A stretch of DNA of 64,000 nt from Buddleja alternifolia. Taxonomy: Eukaryota; Streptophyta; Magnoliopsida; Lamiales; Scrophulariaceae. Of this stretch, positions 48,000 through 61,093 are shown in pieces (position 1 is the stretch's first letter; the number at the start of each line of letters is the position of its first letter). The position numbers and the translations under genes are program-made. Below the pieces are notes generated by a model. The model ran no database searches, had not been told where the DNA came from, and saw only the letters and a list, made by a program, of their open reading frames with translations. Where the stretch lies: the NCBI GenBank assembly GCA_019426215.1, contig CM033393.1, positions 1,431,001-1,495,000 of the forward strand, read 5' to 3'.

Positions 48000-50690
48000 T
48001 AGTTCAGGGGTATAAAGTGTATTATGACAGCTTTGAAACTATATAGACAGTTCATTTCTATGTTTTACCATATATACGATGTTAAGTGGAGAATTAACCA
48101 TTAATGACGTGGATAATGATGTATTTTCTCCACATTATTATTCATGAATACAGGAAGGACGAAGGAACAATTTTGTCTATATAATTACAAGTTTAAATAG
48201 ATAATTATATTTTTGCTTTTTTTTGTTTTGTTTTGTAGAAGTTGATAACTATTGAGAACTTTATGACAGGATGACTGATTTAAGAACCAATTTTCAGGAC
48301 AAATGGTGTCATCAAGCACTTCTTTGTCAATTAATATTTTCTATATTATTTACCAAAACAAATATTATTTCTATGTTGTTATGATTTTCCTTTTCAATTA
48401 TTGCGGAATTTTAAACAATTTCACAATATATAGGTCGTGGCAAAAATAATAAAATATATGAAAGTGGAAAAGAAGTAATAATTTTCATTAACTTGACTAT
48501 TCTCACCATATTCCAGAACATAATTAAAACAAGTTAAGGATTCAAATGATCATACAAAAAATCAACATGATTTTATATTCGATAAGGATGCCAAATACAA
48601 GTTTTCCGCACTCGTGAATATTTGAAGATTGAAATTCTAGCCCAACTCATTAAATTCTTCGAACCTCTACTTTAGATTTCTTTGCTTACGTCACGGTGCG
48701 TCTTAAAGTTTTAGACTTAAAATGAAAAAGTCTACTGAATATATGATTATTGTCGAGACTAGGGTTAACACACTTTTAACAATTGTTATAATATCTTTGT
48801 ATGTCTTTCATATATAATAAATTCTTACCTCCCCGTTCTTGAATATTCCATTTATATAAGTGAACCACAAAAATTGGGTATTTGTTTCTCGATTTATATT
48901 CTTAATTTCTTATTTTATTCAAAATGTTTCTAATCTTCTCCCCTTTTCGATGCTTTAACAATATTTAGTTCTCTTTTAAAATAAGTTGTATCTATCCGTT
49001 TTCGTTCATAAAAAATAAATAAATCATAGTGCTAGCTAAAATACGTTCCGTATAGCACAAGTGAATATGTTAGCTAGGGTTTCCTTATCATATTCATATA
49101 TGTGAGTATAAGGATAATTAAAACAATTAACAAAAAGTTGCATAGGTCATTTCATCTGTAACCGCCTTTAATTCATTGCTTATCTAGTTATCCTTATGTA
49201 GAATTACCAGAAAAAAAAAAGAAAAAGTTATCCTTATGTAGGATCATGGTAGCCCAACGTGAAGATGTAACTGAAACTTGGCCAAGTGCTATTGATCAAA
49301 TAGTGATTATAATATGTGCTAATGCTAGATTAACATAATATATACTGGTTAAGTATTGGTTTGGTCATATCTATATCCACCCAATCATAGAAAAACATAT
49401 GTTTCTTATTTATACTCATGTAATATAATTAGTTCTATTTTGTATCCTTGAATGAATCGTGCAATAGAAGAACACTCAAAGTAAAATTAAACTTATATAT
49501 AAAAGACAAGTTTTATGTGATTCGATGAATAATATCTACTCATAACCACAATAAAGGTTTTGTTTTATATCGGAGGGCATTCATATTACGAGAGACATGT
49601 CCTTATTAGTGACTTAGAAATATGATTATGAAATATTGGAATTATCAAAATATTCTCAAAGTAATTTGGGTCGGGGTTTTGCGAACCCCAAACCGCCAAA
49701 GTATCTGCGTCCCCTACATCACATCTCATCACAGAGTTGAATTTGTGATTTGGGTCTTTTGTGTATATTATTTATTGTTGTACCAGACTCAATAATCCTA
49801 CCATGGATGGGGTTCAACTAAAGTACGTAAACTAATTACGTTCAATTTAGGAGAGTGAACAATTTCAAAGCGAGTATAATTGTATGGTTAAGTGTGACAA
49901 AACCTGATATGAACAAGAATTTTTAGATTAGCTATTTCCAAATATATAATTTCAGTCATCTCGTAATTGATTTCTCAACTATATAATTTCACTCGTCTCG
50001 TAATTAATTTCTCCATAGTCATGCCAAGTAATGTGGACATGAAATGCTAGCCCGCTTCCAGTTCAATCATTTCAAGTGTCTTTCCCAAAATGAGTGGTCA
50101 TTCATATGAAAAATATAATTCACTCACCTTTTTATTAAAAGTATATAATATGAAACTTTAAGTATCTCTTAATTGCCAATGAGACCTAAATTGATTGGCT
50201 AAACTGAGGTTCTAAAATAGTGTGAGTCTTGAGTTATGCTCTCACAAATTCAGAATCTTTCTCTATATACTTTCTTAATTAGTAATTATTGATGATTGTA
50301 TGTAATAGTTGCTAATTGATTATGATTGTTACTAATTGAAAAATATCAAATGATTGATGATTGTATTTCATGATAAATTGATACATAACCAATTCACTAA
50401 AAAAAATAAAAAAAAAGTTACCCCTTAATTAATCCATTTGGCTTTTTGTTCCTCAATCACAATCAATTAGGCAAGTGTGACTCATGCATTCATAATTAAT
50501 CATAATCCAAAACAACTTGCAATTGACCTAAATGTTTACCCTTTTATTGTAATTTTTTATATGCATGCCCACTAGTCACAAACCATGACAGGGCATCGAC
50601 TTGTCACGTTTATTCTTATTGTTGATTAATTAGAGTTTGTCTTGATCAAAGGCAAATTCTCCAAAGAGGTAACTTAGTTTTGTATACCAT
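48000..50690. other. Gene-free stretch (2.7 kb)
   Basis: AT-rich; I see no coding region. Two small local duplications: GTTATCCTTATGTAG at 49188 and 49228, and a ~36-bp tandem pair ATATAATTTCA...CTCGTAATT at 49944-50012. Confidence 0.5.
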
Positions 50691-50695
50691 GTGGT

Positions 50696-51400
50696 TGTTG
50701 TTTCAAAACTTCACAAACGTATTAAATTGATAATAACAAAGAAAGATTATATCGAGGCGAGAGAGAACTCTCTATCCTTAACACTAAATTGCCCCGCCTT
50801 GGTGGTACGAGTTCTTGCAACAAGTGTCCCAAGATACAACGATATTCTTTTTCTGAAAATTAAACCACTTCAATTTCAAAAAACTACGAACTTAATTTAC
50901 TGTTGAAATCTCAAGAAAAAGATGAAGATGGTTTTATAAAACTCAAGAACACTTAGAGAGAAATATGTTGTGTTTTGAGTTGGTGTGTTTCAAAATGGTT
51001 GGAATGGTTGCTATTTATAGGCAAAATCCATTTCCATAAGAATCAATCCACACCATCCATTTCTAAGATCAAATCTTAGCCATCCAAGATGCTCCACCAC
51101 CTTGAAGTGCTCATATGTCATTCATGATGTATTCATGACATATTTTCCATTAAAATGTGTTGTGTCATTCATGATATATGCATGACATATTAAATAAAAT
51201 TATATCAAAATATGGGATACACAATTCAAACCCTTCAATTTAGCACTTAATTTCTCATTCGTTCCGATTAGAGAAATTCGAAATGCTAAACTCATCTACT
51301 CGGAACGTAGATTAAGATTATCCAATAATCTTAAGTATCCCGGATACTAACGGCGTTCGAATTTCGTACTCAACCACAATTTGTACCATTTTATCCAACA
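50696..51400 (-). repeat. 3' LTR of young copia
   Basis: 705 bp, near identical to 62698-63402. Confidence 0.95.
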
Positions 51401-52000
51401 ATCCCCCACACGAATGAAATTAATGCAATGCATGCTCTTGAGATTTCGATTGAAAGTTTATCACATCAAAAGAGGTAGCTTTTGGCTTTGAACCTTTCCT
51501 AGTGAAATATCATCGGATTTACTAGGCTCTCCAATGAACGTGATGTCTTGAATTGGTCAGCCGTTCGTGTAAATTTAGACAACAATATTCACATAATAAA
51601 CTTTCAGCAGTTTTTCAGTTATCACGGTTGGGTCCATTTTGGCAATGGCACCCCCTCTTGGTTTCAGAAGTGTTTACATTTTACTCAATGTTGAGGCGGC
51701 CTACACCTCACACTTACATAGGTGACTTCCTAATTAAGAGTATCCTGCCATACTCCACTTCATTTAGACAGTATAGGAATCATTAAAAGCCCGGCTTAAC
51801 CTTTTGCTACAACTTGCAGGTTGCACTTCTTTATCCTAGGCAATGGGTTTAGAGTTTATTAATTAACTCTTAAGTGCCTCAATGAATGTTCACAACTTAG
51901 TTTTCCCATTGAACCATGATCTTGGGATCTCCAGTCAACATGGTTGGGTTTCCGCTGTGTCTATTCTTAAATTGTAGACTTTAATTCCATTCCTCTTGAT
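51401..52000 (-). other. 3' untranslated region of young copia
   Basis: On the minus strand this begins with what looks like the original Pol C-terminus (SRGMELKSTI, then stop; 51999-51967). It continues as about 550 bp of non-coding sequence to the polypurine tract and LTR. Confidence 0.65.
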
Positions 52001-52613
52001 AGGCAGTATATTTGATAGCGAGTGATTGTATCCACAAGGATATGTTTGCAAAATTGTGGTACAATACAATACATTCAAGTGTTTGGTTGGGTAGAAAATA
52101 GTTTTGATATCTCGTGTGATTTGGAATTTTGTTGTTTGGTATGGGGTGATTTCAACTCTTGAATCGAAGCAAGATGACCGTATTGCCCTTATTTTTTCAA
52201 GTTATGGCAAAAAATATACTAAATCATATATTTTGTCTTTTTGTTGGCAACTTTCTTTTGTAATAAAATGAAATAATATATTATATTTAGTCAAAAGAAA
52301 ATCATATCAAATTATTTCATTTCCATATGAATAGCTATTCACAAAATGGGTTCAAGAATTTGACATCCGATCATATCACTTCAAAAAGTTAAAAATTCAA
52401 CACTATAATAAACACACTCATAAGCAGAATCAAAAATCAAACACCAATATTTGACAAATCCAAAAAAAATTAATTGGGTATCTCAATAAAAAATCAACCG
52501 ATTTTTTCCTTTTTATTTCATCTTTTTTCTTGTATAAATTTATGGTTATTTCATCCATTAGGTACCACACTAGCCAATCAAAATTCCTCTAAACATTTTC
52601 GAAGAAGTGCATA
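52001..52613. other. 5' non-coding end of the Harbinger, left side
   Basis: AT-rich, includes GTGTTTGGTTGGG (about 52079) and TTGTTTGGTATGGGG (about 52132), words common in PIF-type termini, which might mark an inner end. No coding region before 52614. Confidence 0.4.
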
Positions 52614-53526
52614 ATGGCTGTCCCCTTATTTCAACCTCAAGCTTGGTATTTCTATTCTATGGGTTGGACGCAGGAAATCGACACCAAATTCATTTCATTA
52701 CTAGAAGGCCAAGCCAAACTCGGGAATTTGGTCATACCTGATTCAACCGAGAATGTGGTACGCATGGCACGAGAAGAAATTAACAACACATTTGGTACAA
52801 ATTTTTCTGTGTACTTTTGTCGTGAAAGGCTTCGTAAATTGAGTCAAAGGTATATGGTTTTCAAAAAGATAACAAGCTACTCCGGTGTTGGGTGGGATAG
52901 GGATACGAACACCGTACTTGCTCCACCAGATTTATGGGTGAAATGGTTGAAGGTAATTTGACATTTTATTTCCTTTCTCCTAAACTATATATTAATGATA
53001 TCGTATTTGACTTTGACAGGACATGACTCTAACGAAAGCTTATATCTACCAAGGAGAACCATCATGGGATGCTCTTGAGGCCATATTTGGAAAAAAAATG
53101 GAGCGTCGGGTACCTGTTAATGATGAGGTGATAGAAATATCAAGTGATGAGGACAACCCAACGGGTGGGCATAACGGACTTCGAGTGGACAATGCCAACA
53201 TGGTCGTTGCTGAAGATGATGAAGACGAGGTCGTCTCACCCCCTCAAAAGATCCCCATCATTGAAATTGACCCACCCAATGTCCAGCTCCAACCCGGCGA
53301 TGATGGGTCCACTAATATGCTTTCACAAAGGTACTTCGCGGGGCCGAAACGAAGTGCTAAATGTTTATCGATCTCAAAAGTTCCTCCACCGCGGTGCTTG
53401 TTTGGCCCGCCTAGTGTGTCAAAGGTGCAAAAAATGGAAAACTCTCGTCCAAAATCGCCTTCTGATTTGGCTAGTTCCTCCGCATCTAGCAGCCCGGCCA
53501 AAGCTGTGAAGTATACCATTTACTGA
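52614..53526 (+). CDS. Myb/SANT-like domain protein of the Harbinger (plus-strand gene)
   Basis: Two exons: 52614-52952 and 53020-53526, intron with GT at 52953 and AG at 53018-53019; splicing keeps the frame (113 + 168 = 281 aa). Residues about 18-105 resemble the plant Myb/SANT-like (Myb_DNA-bind_3) fold: WTQEIDTKFISLL, INNTFGTNFSVYFCRERLRK, SGVGWDRDTNTV. Exon 2 continues YIYQGEPSWDALEAIFGK, as in L10-interacting MYB-like proteins. The second half is acidic and Ser/Pro-rich, with EVIEISSDED, similar to a SUMO-interaction motif. Such proteins partner PIF/Harbinger transposases to reach the nucleus and bind ends. A second SANT gene lies on the other strand, so this one may be an extra or captured copy. 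Confidence 0.75.
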
Positions 53527-53529
53527 AAT

Positions 53530-54505
53530 ATGTTGTCGGGTTTCAAATTTGGTTATGCTAAGCTTATGTTTTATTTTTCCTTTACAATTGCTTTTGTTGG
53601 TCTAGAACTTATAAGTTTGAAGGTTTATGTTTTTCCTATGTTCTACTTTGGTTATTAATCAATTTAATTGTTTGCATCAATTTATGTTTTAAAACTAATG
53701 TTGTAGCTACTGTTATTATTTTTAAATAGAAGTTAAGGTTTCATTTTCTGAGGCACACACATAAAATCTGGCAAAGGCATAGGAATTTAGTGCACTAGTT
53801 TCTACAATAATACTAACGCAATTGAACAAGAAAAGCATTCAAGTGGAGCAAAAAAAGAGTTTAATTTAAGTTGAAGATAAGCAGCAAAGCTAAAATAATT
53901 TAACGTTTATTTTGATATATTTAGCAGCAAACAAAATCATTTAACAACATTGCAGGAGGGGTGAAGTGTTGGTTTTGAATAAAAGATTAAGTTACTTAAC
54001 CAAAAAAAAAAAGATAAATGCTTAAGTTTGGCTAAAAGTCTTGGTACTTCTGATTTATGGATTGAACTTGATGCTATGGTTGTCATCCAATTAATTTCTT
54101 CTCATGCACGTAGTCATTGGAAATTGCACGACCATATCACTTCTAATTGAAAGAATCACACAAAAAGTCAAATACCTACACAAAAAACATGCATATAGGT
54201 ATGCTATAAAGAAGTCATGCGCTGCACATCAACATATTTCAAGAAATGCTTAATATTAAATATTCAATAAAATATTACCACCTTGACCCACCTGTTCAGA
54301 ATATTCCAAACACAAACTAAATTTCAATCGAAACACGAAACAGTATATCTGACTGATTCGACAGATTCAAAGAACCAACAAAAGAACAAAAGCAAAAACA
54401 GCAACAACAGGTCTTAACTCATGCACTTCAATCCACAAGTCATAAAATAAAAAATACCAAACAAAAATGATCCCACATTGTTAATGAATCATCACCAAGT
54501 GCAAA
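53530..54505. other. Spacer between the two SANT genes, with LINE scrap
   Basis: Non-coding DNA between the 3' ends of the two convergent genes; contains the RNase H scrap at 54019-54150. Confidence 0.5.
54019..54150 (+). pseudogene. LINE RNase H fragment
   Basis: Encodes LAKSLGTSDLWIELDAMVVIQLI and SHWKLHDHI in fragments, the RVT_3-type RNase H segment also seen at 44711. An A11 run precedes it (54002-54012). Too short to assign a family; sits inside the Harbinger between its genes. Confidence 0.65.
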
Positions 54506-54509
54506 ATCA

Positions 54510-55604
54510 TCAAAATTGGCCTCCCAACGTCATCTGCACAAATTCTGTTTTTCCCACATCATCGAGGCTGAGAAACAGTTCAAGGTCTTCTGTGTTTTTA
54601 GCGAGAAGCCTTGAAACCTTGAGTTTGTGTTGCAAAGACAGTCCTTCAATCTTTCCTACCACTCCATAGATCTCTTTCCTCGCCTTGGATACGTCGTAGT
54701 CATAACCAATCCTTTGTGCAATCTCACCCAACCTTACGTCTGTGTTCTGACAGAATGTGCCCATCAACTGGTACATTGGATCTTGGCCGTCCATGGACTT
54801 TCTCTTCTTCCCCTTACTCTTCTTCCCACTAGTACTACTATTAGTTGGACAAGCCGACATTGTTTCGGTCTCGTCAGCAAAACCTCCAAGACCTTCAAAT
54901 TCGTGCTCCAAATCTTCCTCGTTCTGTTTTTCCACTTGGGTAGTATCAGTGCCACCTAGAACTTGATTTATAGCCTCCACAAAGTCTTCTGCATGTTCTC
55001 CCGTCGCTCGATCTTTACCAAATATTTCAACCCAGTCTGCATAGTATGGCCATGACTTGTACCGCATCAATCGAGCATTCGAATCAGTCTGTTATTATGA
55101 GCAAAATACGATGTCAAACAATTAGCAATAATGCCAAAACATGTAACGTTCAATGAAACAATTAAGTAACTAAAAAATTGTCAAACACGTAAATAAATAC
55201 CCTACACATAAAAGTATAACCATAATTCAAACAAGATCAGTTACCTTAACATATGAATCCCATGCCTCGTCATGAGCCTCTATCATTTTTGTAGTGTCGT
55301 TCCAGCCAATACCACTTTTGGAGAGCATCGACACCAAACTGCCGTAGTTCTTCTTCCATACGTGTATTTTTGAGTTGATATGGGGCATGGCACGAATGTC
55401 CGTGCTTGGGAAAGCTTTGACCACATGTTGTTCAAGAGTTTGGAGATATCCAATCTTGAACCCATTTTCAGCCTTCCACCCACTTGATATGATTTCCTTC
55501 AAAGCAGTAATGAGGACCTCTTCCTCCCTTTGACTCCAACTTCTTCGGCTCTTGTCACCTTTTTTTCCGGAGCCGCGAGACAACTTTGCACTTGATGCTT
55601 CCAT
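54510..55604 (-). CDS. Myb/SANT-like domain protein of the Harbinger (ORF1)
   Basis: Two exons on the minus strand: 55604-55245 and 55088-54510, intron GT...AG (55244-55089), frame kept; 120 + 192 = 312 aa. N-terminus basic (RGSGKKGDKSRRSW), then a Myb/SANT-like domain at about residues 22-115: SWSQREEEVLITAL, INSKIHVWKKNYGSLVSML, SGIGWNDTTKMI. Across the splice: AWDSYVK/TDSNARLMRYKSWPYY. The middle is acidic; a basic KKSKGKKRKS stretch at about 210 could be a nuclear signal. Usual ORF1 partner of PIF/Harbinger transposase: DNA binding and nuclear import (family knowledge). It is in the same direction as the transposase, about 290 bp downstream of it. Confidence 0.85.
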
Positions 55605-55895
55605 TGCGTTTGTAAATAGGAACCTAGCCTCTTAATATAAATTAATCGAGAATATTTTGAGAAATATAGATTCAGCTAGTGGTGAAATAACAATCTAATA
55701 TCATGATATACCAAAACATTACAAAGAATCATTTACACAAATAAAATTATAATATCACCATTAAGAATACTCGCAAAATGTTATTCGCTACCCAAATTCA
55801 GAAAAAGAAATATCAATAAAGTACTAGAAGTTTTATCATAAATTATCCACTATTACATTGTACGAAATGGAACACTAAAACCATATTTGAAGCAC

Positions 55896-57293
55896 TCATC
55901 GCACACCTCTCCACTCATTATACATTGAAGTAGCTAAACTATCTCTCCAAGATGACCACTCGTGCGACGTCTCAACAGTCTCTATAAATTCCACATCATG
56001 GTCCAACTCGTTTTCAAGATCCATATCGTCCAACTCATGTTCTAAAGGATCAACGGACATCTCCATACGAATGAAATTGTGTAATAAAATGCATGCCATG
56101 ATAATTCGATTTTGAATCTTTATTGGGTAAAATGTTGGACTTCGTAGAACTGCCCATCGCTTTTTTAGAAGCCCAAACGATCTTTCAACGACATTACGAG
56201 CCTTTGAATGATTCATATTGAAGAACTCTCGAGAATTTTGAGGAACCATAGAGCCCTCCCCCCAGTCATCGAGATGGTACCTGACACCTTTGTATGGCGT
56301 CAGGAAACCGTCCCCGTTTGTGTAACCATTGTCACACAAGTAATAATTACCTGAAAAACAAACATATGTGAACTAGAATCTATATGTTGTTACTTGAAAC
56401 CAGTTAAAAATGAATTCAAGGTGAGAGGAGAATACCACGTGGTACCCTCAAACCATGAGGTCTATTTAGTGCATCACGCAAAACTCTAGAGTCAGCAGCT
56501 GAGCCTTCCCAACCAGTTAGTGCATAAATAAACATCATTTTTGGGTCACACACACCAAGAACATTAACAGAGGGTTCGCCTTTTCGTGTTCTATATCTGG
56601 CTTTATCAATTTCAGGTACTGTGACTTTGATATAAGTTCCATCCAGAGCACCTAGACAACCCTATTGCACCATTCAAAATGTAAAACTAAAAATTAAATA
56701 CAAACTATTCAGGACTCTTTTAAGTTGATATTTAATCCTTAATAATTTATTTATATTCGACCACTTACCTTTGCCCATTTCCAACGAGGATTTGTACAAT
56801 CGTCACCAATTGGTTGAGGAGTAACAAGTAGTAATGTATGGAGCTTAAGTAGAGCACTCAAAACAGAGTGAAAGTGCTTACTTACTGTTTGGCTGGATCG
56901 TTTAAAATTAAATCGTACAATCCTAATCTTTGTATGATGTGCCAAAATACAAAGAAACAAGGCAACCTTTTCTTGGATTGTGACATATCTAGAATCTACG
57001 AGGCCACCCACGTGTTCTAACAAATAACACAACCTAACAAATGTCCCGCGGTCCATTCGCAAATTGACTAGACAATCAACATCATTAATTTCAATAATAC
57101 TTCTCAAATGTTCGAGTTGTTTGGGAATTCTATGCGCCATAACATATCTAATTACACGCTCACAGGGCCTACGTTGGTTGTTGTTACCATTGCGAAGTCG
57201 TCGCATAAGCATGTTCATGAGAAATATGCTTTGAAGCATTATTTCCTCAACAACAAGGAATACTTCAATCTTTTTCTTCACAAATTCAGCCAT
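55896..57293 (-). CDS. PIF/Harbinger DDE transposase
   Basis: Three exons on the minus strand: 57293-56769, 56661-56436 and 56350-55896, with GT...AG introns; joined length 1,206 nt, 401 aa, no stops. Catalyses excision and insertion. First Asp in [10 protein letters not shown] (exon 2), second Asp in [12 protein letters not shown] (exon 2), and Glu in [16 protein letters not shown] (exon 3); CDNGYTN lies between. N-terminal part (exon 1) with [21 protein letters not shown] and [15 protein letters not shown] is the usual helical DNA-binding region of HARBI1-like proteins. Start at the ATG 57293. No lesion seen, so it may be functional; end of exon 3 is acidic then EWRGVR. Confidence 0.88.
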
Positions 57294-57299
57294 CACAAT

Positions 57300-58462
57300 T
57301 GCGTTTTTAGGTGAAAATAATATTAAGAAACCACTTGTGCAAAATTGTAAACACAGAATCTTAACAAATAAACTATAATTGAAGAAGATGGAAGAGAAAG
57401 TTTGCTAGGCTTAACAGTAAAATGGAAGAGAAATTTCACTTGGATTAACAATAAATTGTTTCAACTTTGCAAGCCCATTAAGATGACTTCAAGCAATTGG
57501 AAGACTATACACGTAATATCATAATGTTCACATGGCTACAGAGAAATCATTGCCATAAAGTCAAATTTTTATATGCAGTAGAATGAGGATCTCATTTATA
57601 TAACTATACTTTTTTTGTATTTTGAATCTTGAATCTATTTTGTTTTAAACAATTTGAAAAATTACAATGCTCTGCACATGTACCACATCTCTCATTAGTA
57701 AATCTCTTATTTTTATGAGAAATTAGCTCTCAAACAACAATGATAATCCATGAAAACTAATTAAAAAAGAAAAGGGAGAACAAAGAATAAGTCAATATGT
57801 GAACCTTAAACAATCAATTAAGAAATCAAGAAGAATGCTGTCACATATTTTAGGTTATACATCCAAAACTTCAATAGTGAAAACATGGAGGAAATTTATG
57901 AAAAAAAAATACCAATAGACCCATTTGAAATCTAAGTTCCCATTTGAAGAGAACAAAAGCAACTTTTCTTCTACTGGTTCACAATGAAACTCAAGTTCCA
58001 CAATGAAAACAAAATCTTATATTTATTCTCTACCACCACAAATCGAAGATGCTTGAATGTGTTTACCGAAATTTGGGATCGCTTACCTTGATTCAGTCTT
58101 GAGATGTTGTGAATCGAACAACTGCAAAACGAAATAATAAGAAAAAATTGTTTACGATGGGCAGCGGCGCTGCTGAACTTGGGGAGAGAAGAGCAAAATG
58201 ATTTCTTTCTATGATGAGAAGAAGGGTTTGAGAAGGTAATACTATGTACCAGGGGTAGATTTGTGAATGGATATTTCAATCTCATCCATTAAAACATGTG
58301 GATACTGAATACCACCTATGTGGTGGGATCTATTAACCCATCCTTGGGCTGATTAAGTTCCAGGCCTACTACTAATACTGGGCCAGACTTAGTTGAAGCA
58401 AACATATTAATGTATAGGATAATGAATGAATCAGCTCCAAACCAAGCAAGCAAACGTGCCCT
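57300..58462. other. Upstream non-coding region of the transposase gene
   Basis: AT-rich; a minus-strand frame at 57971-58285 shows no recognisable domain and is probably chance. The right end of the transposon lies near 58462. Confidence 0.45.
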
Positions 58463-58570
58463 TGATCTCTAGGCAATCCTTTCGTCAAAGGATCTGCAAT
58501 ATTCTCCTTTGATTTCACATAATCAATGGAAATAATCCCGTTAGAGATCAACTGCTTAATGGTATTATGC

Positions 58571-58606
<36 letters not shown>

Positions 58607-61077
58607 CTACTCTGAGCCCTCCCAATTGCCGACATACAGTCGCAATGAATCAAAATCGGAGGCACAGGTTTTTCCCAACAGGGAACATCTTCTAAGAAAT
58701 TTCTTAGCCACTCAGCTTCTTCACCAGCTTTATCTAAAGCTATGAATTCTGATTCCATCGTGGAACGGGCTATGCAAGTTTGCTTAGAAGATTTCCACGA
58801 CACTGCTCCTCCACCAACGGTAAATACATATCCACTTGTGGACTTAGAGTCGTTCGTGTCTGATATCCAATTAGCATCGCTGTATCCCTCTATTACAGCT
58901 GGATATCTTGAGTAGTGTAATCCATATTCTTTAGTATACTTTAAATACTTAAGAACTCTAGTTAAAGCATTCCAATGCTCTTCACTTGGATTACTTGTGA
59001 ACCTACTCAACTTGCTCATAGAATAAGCTAGATCAGGGCGAGTACAGTTCATGATATACATCAGACTCCCAATGACCCTAGCATTTTCTAACTGTGATAC
59101 GGGTTCGCCATGGTTCTTGCGTAAATGAACGCTCAAGTCCACTAGCGTCTTAACTGGTGCACTATCACTCGGAAGGAACTTTTCCAAAACCGTCTCAACG
59201 TAATGAGATTGTGATAAGACTAGTCCTTCAGAAGTCCTCAGGATTTTAATCCCTAAGATGACGTCTGCAAGTCCCATATCCTTCATGTCAAAGTTCTTCT
59301 TTAACATTCCTTTAGTATTCATGATAATTTCATGATTACTACCCATTATCAACATGTCATCTACATATAGACACACTATGACGTATGCGTTATGTGTTTG
59401 TCTAACATACACGCACTTATCACACTCGTTGATCTTGAAACCATTTGATAACATTGTGCTATCAAATTTTTCATGCCACTGCTTGGGCGCTTGTTTAAGT
59501 CCGTATAGCGACTTTACAAGTTTACACACTTTCTTCTCCTTTCCAGGAGCAACATACCCCTCGGGTTGTTCCATGTATATTTCTTTTTCTAATTCTCCGT
59601 TCAGAAACGCAGTCTTAACATCCATTTGATGTATCTCAAGGTTATGCAGCGCAGCAATAGCGATGAATAATCTTATGGATGTTATTCTCGTTACTGGAGA
59701 ATAAGTATCGAAGAAATCAAGACCTTCTGTTTGTCGGTATCCTTTGACTACCAAACGGGCCTTATACTTATCAATAGTTCCATCAGCCTTATACTTTCTT
59801 TTCAGAATCCATTTACAGCCTAAAGGCTTACTTCCCTTTGGAAGATCAACCAACTCCCAGGTATGGTTGTGCAAAATAGACTCGATTTCACTATTGATAG
59901 CCTCTTTCCAGAGTTGAGCATCTGGACTGGACATAGCTTCCTTAATCGTCCTTGGCTCCCCTTCTAATGTATAAGATACATAATCGGGACCAAATGATTT
60001 TGGAACTCTTGCCCTTTTGCTACGACGTGGTTCTTCATCCCCGGGATTAGAACTACTCGTAGACTCATCAAATGTTCTTTTGAGAGGAACTTGTTCATTT
60101 CTTTCCTTACTTGGAAAGATATCCTCAAAAAATGAAGCATTTCTAGATTCCATGATAGTACCTTCATGAATCTCAGATATTTCTGATTTATGTACCAAAA
60201 ATCGATAGGCGCTACTATTAAGTGCATAACCTATGAATATGCAATCAATAGTTTTAGGCCCTATCTTAACTTGTTTGGGTTTGGGTATTTCTACCTTAGT
60301 CAAACACCCCCACACTTTGAGGTACTTGTAAGAAGGCTTTTGACCTTTCCAAAGTTCGTACGGAGTCTCACTCCTACTTTTGTGGGGAATCTTGTTAAGG
60401 ATATAATTGGCGGAGAGGATCGCCTCCCCCCACAAATTCTCAGGTAAACCTAAATTAATCAGCAACGCATTCATCATCTCCTTAAGAGTACGATTCTTGC
60501 GCTCCGCTATTCCGTTTGATTGTGGTGAATATGGGGCCGTTATTTGATGTATAATGCCTGAATTTGCACAAAATTCATCAAACGGTGCTCTGTATTCGCC
60601 ACCTCTATCACTACGGATAGCCTTTATCCTTTTTCCAAGTTGATTTTCAACTTCCGTTTTGTAATGTGTAAACACTCCTAGAGCTTCATCTTTACTTCTT
60701 AGTAAATGCACATAACAATACTTTGTGCAATTATCTATGAATGTAATGAAATACTTTTTCCCACCTCTAGTTTGCACAAACTTCAAATCACAGATGTCAC
60801 TGTGAATAAGTTCTAGTGGTGCGGTGTTTCTTTCCACTGAAGGAAACGGTTGTTTGACTAGTTTTGCCTCAACACAAATTCCACATTTATGTTCATTTTC
60901 AACTTTAAAAGTTGGTAATAAGTTCAAGTTGACCAATCTTCGAATAGTATTATAATTTACATGTCCTAGTCTGACATGCCACAAATTAGAATACTCAAGC
61001 AAATAAACAGAATTCTCAATACTTTTATTGCTTTCATTTTCAATTACAACAGAGCGGATTACATTCATTACATTCAT
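58372..61077 (-). CDS. pol: Copia Pol: integrase, reverse transcriptase, RNase H
   Basis: 901-aa open frame, downstream of gag after one frameshift. Visible: GAG-pre-integrase [17 protein letters not shown] (about residues 32-48), integrase zinc ligands and core ([33 protein letters not shown]; about 90-195), [15 protein letters not shown] from about 375 ([29 protein letters not shown]) with the catalytic YVDDMLIMG (about 572), and RNase [21 protein letters not shown] and [10 protein letters not shown] (about 755-795), then LTKGLPRDQ near 865. About 31 residues after that (58372-58463) do not look like copia and are probably read from the nested transposon end. Catalytic motifs appear intact. 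Confidence 0.93.
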
Positions 61078-61093
61078 CTTGAAAAGGCCCTGC

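Larger units (their letters stand above)
52001..58462 (-). mobile_element. PIF/Harbinger DNA transposon, probably coding-competent (about 6.5 kb)
   Basis: Contains a DDE transposase gene and two Myb/SANT-type genes. It interrupts the young copia at the end of pol: copia sequence ends at LTKGLPRDQ (58463) and resumes as SRGMELKS at 51999. A TTGAT repeat (51996-52000 and 58463-58467) is at the junction; PIF normally makes a 3-bp TSD, so part of this match may be chance. Weak inverted end similarity: AGGCA / GGGCA and ATATGTTTGC further in. Ends are therefore approximate. Confidence 0.7.

Noticed and set aside
48000..50690. A host gene in the quiet 2.7 kb
   Set aside because: No frame above 70 aa with a recognisable motif, no plausible exon chain seen.
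57971..58285. 104-aa minus-strand frame as a gene
   Set aside because: No domain, no splice context; low-complexity and lies in the non-coding end of the Harbinger.
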